DNA of 64,000 nt from Haematobia irritans (lineage: Eukaryota; Arthropoda; Insecta; Diptera; Muscidae): assembly GCF_050003625.1 (NCBI RefSeq), contig NC_134398.1:69882891-69946890 (forward strand), written 5' to 3'. The position numbers and the translations under genes were made by a program. Under the pieces are notes generated by a model, which ran no database searches, had not been told where the DNA came from, and was given only the letters and a program-made list of their open reading frames with translations. Within the stretch, counting starts at the first letter, position 1. Each line of letters starts with the position of its first letter. Below, piece by piece: positions 56,253 to 64,000 of this stretch.

Positions 56253-57212
56253 TAGGGTTTTCCCGGGAACGGGATTCCGGGAATTTGCTATTTTTCACTC
56301 CCGTTTTCTCGGGAATGAAGTGCGGGAATTCCCGGGAAATTTTCTGTACAATATTTTATATATAAAAGAGGGGTTTATATGGCAAATGACAGTTGAAATC
56401 TAGTTAACGTGGATTTTGGAAGTGTAATGCGAATGAATATGGAACCAAGTAGTTGAAACATACATAGTCGTGGGTTCTAGCCCAGATTCTAAAAAAAATA
56501 TTGCACTTAAAAAGAAGATTGCACTTCCTAATTTATGCTTGTCATATTTCTGTAAACCAACATTCCGATAGACTGGTGGACTGAGTAAACCTTTATAAAC
56601 AACGGGATATTTTACCTTATGTATCTCACGTTTGAAATTGCATAATTTCAAAATTTCATAATTATTGCAAGGATTTTTTTATGAAATATGAAAATTCCAA
56701 CCTATAATGAGATATACCTCGTACCGTTGAAATCTACTTAAAGTAAAGATTTTGGAAGTTTAATGTGAATGCGGTATTACATGATAGTGTTTCCCTTTTG
56801 GGAATTTTGACCGAACATGTGCATATAGTCACCCCGTTTTTCGATGGTAAAATCGAAATAAATATCTTTCATTTTCTCCCAGCTTTTTAATGTTACAAAA
56901 AATCCCACAATATTAATTGTGTTCTTTCGAAAACTATACCGACTATACAGACTGTCTTTTAAGCATTCTAAAATTTTTTTATTACAAAATATTTGGTATG
57001 GTTTATGGCTGATGTAAGAGATCAACATAATATATATTGTGAGTTGTCTAGACAGCGCCTTATAACCGTAGCTTTAGGCGATTTCAAATTTATTCAAATG
57101 TCTAAATGTATGACACCTCAAAGCAGGTTTCCCCTTGACCGGGATCCCGGGAAATTCGAAAAAATTCCCGCCTTTCCGGGAATGGAAAAAGTCCGGGAAA
57201 AAGAAAACCCTA
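56253..57212. mobile_element. hAT-like non-autonomous element
   Basis: 960 bp with ends tagggttttcccggga and tccgggaaaaagaaaaccct then a, and an imperfect 8-bp flank duplication (cttatacc at 56245-56252, tttatacc at 57213-57220). Subterminal zones repeat ccgggaa many times on both strands. hAT assignment rests on the 8-bp duplication and is inference. No transposase. Confidence 0.6.
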
Positions 57213-57618
57213 TTTATACCTCAAAACTCCAGAACAAATTTTTTGATAGACTTCAGAGCTAAATTTGTTTAGGTTTACGTCGCCTCAATGTCTAAGCAAT
57301 GAAAAATGTCCCAATTATTACTTCTTCAGTTTGTAAAGAAAAACAGTTGTTAAATGCGCAAAAGATCGGAATAACTTTGCAACACTTGAGTGCCGAATAA
57401 AATTATAATTTTTTTTGGCAAAAAAAAAACTTAATGGGGAATGATCCAAAGCAACAACCGAAAAGTTTATTTTCTTTAAAATTAATTATTATATAGATGT
57501 AGCTATGAAAAGATTTTTGTTTCAAGATGGGAACTATTTTCGAGTTTAGCCGAAAATGATTATAAAAGAGAAGTAATCGTGAAAAAATGGCGATTGTAGC
57601 TGCTAAACTCTATCTTAA

Positions 57619-58401
57619 CCCTTTAACAACGAGGAATTAACCGCTCGACAAAAGTAAGTTTTTCTTGCGAATTCATATTCAAAATACACCTATTTACTCA
57701 AAATGTTAAAAAAATATTTCCCTCTAAGAGAAATTTCATGGGGCATTCGTCTTCAAAGGTAAAAAAGATAGTAAAAAACAAATTTTTTAAATACTGTATT
57801 TAATTCACTACAAAATACATCATGAGCTTTGTTAGGATTTGTAGAATATAACCAGCACAAAAAAATACGCGACTTAGCAAATATTTATGACCATGCCTGC
57901 TTGGTTTTGAGCACTTTGTGTAAGCTTGCTCTCAAACCAAAATTTATAGTTAAAAAGGGTTTTATTTTTCCTATAAGCCAAGAAGAGTTTAGGGTTTTTT
58001 TTTGGGGTAATAATAGCAATGAGTATCCATACATTCCCCCCATTGTGTTGGTTGATCATTTATCTTAGGCGATGAAAAACAATGTAGCCGAATTAGTCCA
58101 TTTAAACCGTTATCGATCGAGGATGAGTTGATACACATTTTACCAAAAATACAGCCATCTCAGACAACCAATACTTGATATATAAAAAAAAATTTGTTTA
58201 GTGAAAAAATCCAGATTTTTTATTTTTATAACATTCCCACACACACAAAGTACGCACAAATACCCCAATTTAAATTTACAACTTCATAGCTACATGTGTT
58301 ATGCGTCGATAGAATATATTTTTTAAAAATTGGTTGATAAATGTAGATTTTAAAACGGAAATAGGAAATGGGACATATATGTCCCATTCGTCGTCAAAGG
58401 G
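57619..58401 (+). mobile_element. piggyBac-like deletion derivative
   Basis: 783 bp with terminal repeats CCCTTTAACAACGA and TCGTCGTCAAAGGG (12 of 14 inverted matches), flanked by the TTAA duplication (57615-57618, 58402-58405) characteristic of piggyBac elements. It contains a transposase-like fragment (57829-58068). Confidence 0.85.
57829..58068 (+). pseudogene. piggyBac transposase fragment
   Basis: 79-residue frame. KKGFIFPISQEEFRVFF resembles the start of the piggyBac DDE transposase domain, where an [IL]S..EF..F segment is usual. Catalytic Asp residues are not present. The rest of the frame is unrelated or decayed. Confidence 0.5.
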
Positions 58402-58405
58402 TTAA

Positions 58406-61400
58406 TGCCTACCTTTAGGGCGATAATTTCCAAACGGCGAAGAATATTTTAAAATATATTCTAATTCTTCGACGGGGAATTACATAGTACAGCCACAGAT
58501 TCCTATTCTTTCATTCTTGTTGCTTTGAGATGATTGACATAGAAATTACCCGGATTCATTTACATACTTACATATACAATTTCGAACAGGCTCAAAGTAT
58601 AAAATTCTTCTTTTTTATTTTCTGACCGAATATGCTAATGTAACATTACTTAAATAATTAACTTATGTATTTACAAAATAACTCCATTTATCTTTAGTAG
58701 TCCTGTGTAATATTTCAATAATCCTTAGTATCACTGTAATATACTATCCTTCGACCTTTAACTATTGTGATTCTTCAGAAACAAAAGCATTTAAAATGCA
58801 TCCCTATAATGTTATTTTTAAGGACACATAGCTACATAAATGTCTATGTATATGTTTAGTATACTTTATATTTACAATATTATGTATTTTAAATCTTAAA
58901 TAAAATGTATTTTGTGTAAATTAATGTTGTAATTCAGGTGTCTACAACATATGTATGAGTTCAATCATTTCAGCGACTACGGAATTCTACAAATTCTCAG
59001 ATCTATATCAAATTACGAGACATTATTATGTTGCTTCTATATAACACAAAAATGTCTTCGAAATTGTTGTAACCGAAAAGCAAAATGACATTTAAACATG
59101 AGTTAACACAAAATAAAAGCAAAAAAAAAAAAACAGAAATACACATACACATGATTGAATAGCCTTATTCTACTATACTGATTACTGAATATTCACATCG
59201 TAGCATACGAATTTTTTTCATTGTAAACACCTATATACATTACTTCATAACCATCTACATATACATACATATAATTATATATACATTGTAAATTAGCTGA
59301 AATAAAAAACAACGCCTTAATCTAAATACTCGACAAAAGAAATGTAATAAAATACTTGTATCTTAAGAAAGACGACAAAAATTGTCAAGCGAAAATTCAA
59401 ACAAGCATTCCAATATTAATAGCAGGTCTATATCTAAAACAACAAGAAACCTATATATATATATATAAATAGTTAAATATAATTTGTTTTAAATTGATGA
59501 ACTTTAAACAATTTTGCAATAAAACCATTAAGCAAAAGAAAAATACAAGCTTTTTTATAAACAACCAATAAAAAATTATAAATAAGGTTAAAATAAAACA
59601 AATACACGCATCTAAGATATCAGGTTCCTCTTTTCAAATGTAAAACAAGCAATAATTACGCTTTAACAATATGAAAACCCCAAAAAGATATATATTTCAA
59701 ATGCTAAGTTACCACCATTTCATGGAAATTAAACGATACATGGTGGCACTAGAACAACACTGAATTAAATTGTTTCATAACTACTCATAGATGCAGTTTT
59801 ATTGAACGCATTTTAATGTAACTGAATATATTTAATAAAATCTTTTATTTATTTATACGTATGTATAAAAAGTTAACAAAATCAAACAAATTATGTAAAT
59901 ATCATATATGTATGAATCATGTGTGTACTGAATCATCTACTCAACTTATGTATTACTAAAATTTTAATAACAAAGAACCACCTAAAGTTCTATAAATACA
60001 TAACATAAGCGATTCCTTTGATGATGCTAACCATACTAACTATATAATGAGCGATTTAATTTGCTACTCTTCTTCTATTTTCATAAGCACAAAGATTTCT
60101 TATCTTGAATTTCATACAGTTTGTTTTTTAATTTACTTTTTTTCTTTACATAATATAAAAATGTGTCCAATATAAGGATATTTTACGTCATAAATGTATA
60201 AACGTCAATTTATGTTTAGAGTCAAATGATCGATTTCAATGAGCTTTGAAAAACAAATTCTGAATAAGAAACTTTCTTTAGAATGGTTTATGAATTCGCA
60301 AAATACAAAAATATGTATTGCCGAACACTCATAATCTATTCCATATTTTTCTTTGAAACCTTCTCTTAATTCAATTTCTTGCCCAACAGAATAGCTACTT
60401 TAATTTTTCGAATTACAACTCTTTGTAGTTTGAATTTGCGAGGATGTTGCGATATTGTAAACCAGAACATGGAAGAATTTAACGGAAGAATTTTTTGAAA
60501 TAGAAAATAATTTTAGTTTAAAGAAAGTTTATAATCATAATTAAAATAGTCGTTCAAAAACTTGAGTTTAAATAAAAAATATTTCCAATTAGAATGTAGA
60601 TTGAAGTTGAAAACGTAACTTAACAAATACAAATATCTTTACATTGAATATTTTTAAATTGCCAATTAAATCAATTTATATATTTATTAAATAAACAAAT
60701 ATTTCCAACTATAATTTTCAATTATAATTAAATTTTTTTTCGAAAATAATTATAGTAGTACGGTACAAACAAATTTAAATAAATAAATATTTCGGAAGAT
60801 ATACATTTCAATATTTTGGTTTAACAAAACTGACTGAATATATTCTGCAAAAAAATCGTGGACATATTCCACGAGCCCATCGTCCAGTTTCGGAAGTGCT
60901 TAAGTTAGTTGAAGCATACTTTACATAATTAAGGGATTTAAGGGCCCTTCTAAGGTTACATAATTTATTTTGAGAATAGGGCTTATATATTTTCTGTAAG
61001 GCGTCTTGTTGTTCTGAATTAAATTCCTGTCCTTTGCTTGCAGTGAAATCATTTTTGATATTATTTCATACAAATATTACTTTCAGGATTACAGAGGGAA
61101 AAGAAGGGACTGAAATTGAAATTGAGCTGTCTCGACTACTGCACAGTCCGGATTAGAGGTACTTATAGTTTTGCCCTTTCGATATCTCAACCAATTCCCA
61201 AGTATTGTTGTTTTGGGCTTCATTTCATTTCCTCTATAAATGTTACTACTCATATGATAGTGTTATCTTCAGGATATAGCAAACGATATCCTTTCGTATC
61301 CTCACTATACACAATAAAAATATATTTCTTAGAATCGGCTTCCAATTTTGTGCGTTTTTCTTTGTTTTGTGTGCATAAGTGATGGACTCGAATATGTTAA

Positions 61401-61423
61401 GATGTTCCATGTTTGGATTCCTA
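58406..61423. other. 3-kb AT-rich stretch without recognised features
   Basis: No open frame with a recognisable domain, no TE terminus identified. It could be genuine unique intergenic DNA; scattered AATAAA words are expected by composition. Confidence 0.5.
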
Positions 61424-62456
61424 TACCCTCAAAAAACAGGGTATAGCTGATAAGTAGTAGTAGTAGTAAGTAGCTGATAAGTGGTAGTACTCCTTCGGTT
61501 TTGCCTCAAAATAGGCCTCAGTTTCGGCGATCACCTCTTCATTGCAGCCAAACTTTTTCCCTGCGAGCATCCTTTTGAGGTCTGAGAACAAGAAAAAGTC
61601 GCTGGGGGCCAGATCTGGAGAATACGGTGGGTGGGGAAGCAATTCGAAGCCCAATTCATGAATTTTTGCCATCGTTCTCAATGACTTGCCTCACGGTGCG
61701 TTGTCTTGGTGGAACAACACTTTTTTCTTCTTCATATGGGGCCGTTTTGCCACGATTTCGACCTTCAAACGCTCCAACAACGCCATATAATAGTCACTGT
61801 TGATGATTTTTCCCTTCTCAAGATAATCGATAAAAATTATTCCATGCGCATTCCAAAAAATAGAGGCCATTACTTTGCCAGCGGGCTTTTGAGTCTTTCC
61901 ACGCTTCGGAGACGGTTCACCGGTCGCTGTCCACTCATCCGACTGTCGATTGGACTCAGGAGTGTAGTGATGGAGCCATGTTTCATCCATTGTCACATAT
62001 CGACGGAAAAACTCAAGTGTATTACGAGTTAACAGCTGCAAACACCGCTCAGAATCATCAACACGTTGTTGTTTTTGTCAAATGTGAGCTCGCGCGGCAC
62101 CCATTTTGCATAGAGCTTCCGCATATCCAAATTTTGATGAATGATATGACCAACACGTTCCTTTGATATCTTTAAGGCCTCTGCTATCTCGATCAACTTC
62201 ATTTTACGGTCATTCAAAATCATTTTGTGGATTTTTTTAATGTTTTCGTCGGTAACCACCTCTTTCGGGCGTCCACTGCGTTCACCTTCCTCGTGCTCAT
62301 TTCACCACGCTTGAATTTTGCATACCAATCAATTATTGTTGATTTCCCTGGGGTAGAGTCCGGAAACTCATTATCAAGCCAAGTTTTTGCTTCCACCGTA
62401 TTTTTTCCCTTCAGAAAACAGTATTTTATCAAAACACGAAATTCCTTTTTTTCCAT
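61421..62456 (-). pseudogene. Mariner transposase pseudogene, frameshifted
   Basis: Broken into at least four frame segments (62456-62220, 62259-62029, 62041-61691, 61681-61421). Present: N-terminal FRVLIKYCFLK, KISKERVGHIIHQ, WVPREL, MDETWLHHY, HQDNAP, and YSPDLAPSDFFLF, which carries the third catalytic Asp missing from copy 1. The C-terminus after AKPKEYY is replaced by translation of the tag-repeat. Single-base losses explain most breaks (for example ccttcctcgtgc near 62287). Confidence 0.9.
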
Positions 62457-63100
62457 TTTTTTTTCACAATAACAGAAGTTGCTTCACAAAAGACGTTCTA
62501 TCTCACAAACTAATTGACTTACAGATGTCAAATTTTGACACGAATCATTTGAAGGTTGGTACTAAATAAAAATAATATGCATTTAATACTAGCGACGCCA
62601 TCTATGTGTCAAACCGGGGACTTATCAGCCAACCTGTTATAGCCCAAACACATTTTGCTTCAAGCATATATATTTTTAGGATTGGTCCAAACAAAATATT
62701 GTTTGTATTGTTCAAACATATTATGTTTCCCCTTAGGGCATACACTGGTAGAAAAAAATTTTAATGTAATTTTCTTTGTGTGGACATATTTTTAAGGCGC
62801 CAATTGGTTACTTCTATTATTTTACTTGCAGCATATTCTTTAGGTCTCTCTTTCTAAACACATATATGTTTATAGGCTATTTCAAAATTAATATATGTTT
62901 GCATCTAAGCACATTATATTTTCAAACAGTTTATGTCCCAGACATAATATGTTAACATATATATCGCAAACATGTTATGATAGTTTATGAACATTATATG
63001 CTTGCACTTAAAAATATTGTGTTAAAAAATTTGAGTTCCAAACATATAATTATGAATTATTGAGTTCCAAACATATGAAAAACAGTCTTTTTCGTCCGTG
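61424..63100 (+). mobile_element. Family G MITE hosting the second mariner
   Basis: The left end is reduced to taccctcaaaaaa. After the mariner it resumes with cccaaacacattttgcttca and ends cagtctttttcgtccgtg at 63100. The mariner replaces the stretch cttctgtaacata of intact copies, so the left side was also deleted. Confidence 0.7.
61436..62637 (-). mobile_element. Mariner copy 2, left end scrambled
   Basis: The right terminal repeat is good (accggggacttatcagccaa then cctgt at 62637, TA following). The left one is reduced to acagggtatagctgataagt with a tagtag expansion and a second gctgataagt. Internal sequence matches 6075-7195 but includes the region deleted there. Confidence 0.9.
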
Positions 63101-63430
63101 GGCAAACGATTTAAGAGAAAGAAACCACTAGTAATGTTATTGTTAGTTATCACAGTAATTGTTGTTGACTAGAAAAAAGACATTGTGAGATCGTTAGTGT
63201 TATTCAGCAATGTCTCTAAAAATAGAAATCGTAAAATAAGATTAAATGATTGTAGTTATATAAAAAGATAAGGGCCGTGTTGGCGTAAAACTAACTTCAT
63301 AAGAAATTAACATATAAGACCCAAATTGAATCATCTCACCAAGGCCAGAACTTACTAAAGACTATGGAAAAGTGTATTAGACAATACTAAGACATATGTA
63401 TAGTTAGGCTTGAGATGTTGGTGTCTGGCA
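63101..63430. other. Unassigned DNA
   Basis: No gene or repeat recognised. Confidence 0.4.
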
Positions 63431-63439
63431 TTTTCTTTT

Positions 63440-63810
63440 CAATGACTTTGAAGGTAAATGACAGTATTAACTGCTTCAGCCCAATACTTCAACTTCATGT
63501 GTGCATTGAATAGCATGCACATTACCATTTCCATCAAACTTCTGTTTTTTCTCCCATTTTGTTCCGGTGTATACAGAGCAGTAAGTTGGTGTATTATTTC
63601 CTTACTTTTGAGGAACTCATTGCACCACCTCTATCAAATGATGTTTCTGTTTTGACAACAAATTCCTTAGTTCTATCAATGGTAACACTTTTACTTCTTA
63701 AAAAGTACTCTGTGCTATATCGACTTTTATCGTAAACGAAAATTTTTTTTCCAATAACAATTACGGAAAACATTAATTCTAAGGTGAATCGCGAAATTCC
63801 TCGCTTCATT
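63440..63810 (-). pseudogene. Ty1/copia retrotransposon integrase fragment
   Basis: On the minus strand, segments in two frames resemble the copia integrase core: DKSRYSTEYFLRSKS and RTKEFVVKTE (63809-63594), then TALYTPEQNGRKNRSL, EMVMCMLFNAHMKLKYW and AEAVNTVIYL (about 63590-63440). The D...D-35-E region is internally shortened (DRGGAMSSSK) and frameshifted. Flanking LTRs are not visible in the window. Isolated, decayed fragment. Confidence 0.7.
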
Positions 63811-64000
63811 TCGATTCTTCCTTCAGTTTGGTTATTTCTTAGACAAATCTATCGTGTTAATCAATTTTTTAATATTATTTCGTACTAAAAACTTTGTGCA
63901 ATTCGTATTTCTTTCTTTACTATGGAATCTGTTAAAATATTGCAAGTTATATTCATGCTATCACAAACATCTCTTTGATTTGTATGGACTTAAAAGCAAT

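Noticed and set aside
58406..61423. Long 3'UTR of an unseen gene
   Set aside because: AT-rich with scattered AATAAA words, but no coding exon nearby supports it.

Overview
The window looks like nuclear DNA from a higher (cyclorrhaphan, probably calyptrate/muscid) fly. It is AT-rich, has spliced genes with GT-AG introns, carries Himar1/irritans-type mariner copies, has (GTCY)n DINE-like repeats, and holds BEL/Pao, copia, LINE, SINE, Helitron, piggyBac-like and hAT-like elements. The muscid placement is inference from mariner type and repeat style; no species is claimed.

Only one host gene is convincing. It is a plus-strand class A (rhodopsin-like) GPCR with four coding exons at 8233-8811, 19957-20711, 34993-35255 and 35320-35573, giving 616 codons plus a stop. 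A 5'UTR exon segment from about 8113 carries two short upstream ORFs. Introns 1 and 2 (11.1 and 14.3 kb) are almost entirely transposon-derived; intron 3 is 64 bp.

Most of the rest is nested transposable elements. (1) 0-7.2 kb: DINE-like module arrays, TA-target MITEs and a deletion-derivative mariner with perfect terminal repeats. (2) Intron 1: a TA-target MITE (family L) stuffed with a SINE and family G and K MITEs, then a 1.52-kb unit repeated three times in tandem, then another large family G element. (3) Intron 2: an inverted pair of DINE-like arrays, two full SINEs, and a five-level nest (TIR element > Helitron > CCCAGC MITE > LINE, plus a foldback MITE in the outer terminus). (4) 37.8-54.8 kb: a DINE-like array holding a family H MITE, which holds a 12.06-kb BEL/Pao retrotransposon with 622-bp LTRs and a 5-bp CCGTC target duplication. 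(5) 55-64 kb: a third CCCAGC MITE, an hAT-like element, a piggyBac-like remnant, a 3-kb featureless stretch, a second broken mariner inside a family G element, and a copia integrase fragment.

Functional links visible in the sequence: the SINE 3' tail matches the 3' tail of the RNase H-bearing LINE in the same intron, so the LINE family is a plausible mobilising partner. Several MITE families share CAC...GTG ends and TA duplications, suggesting one transposase type. The largest family G MITEs carry a conserved divergent pair of tRNA-like Pol III promoter modules. Family letters (C, G, H, K, L, M, N) are labels invented for this report.
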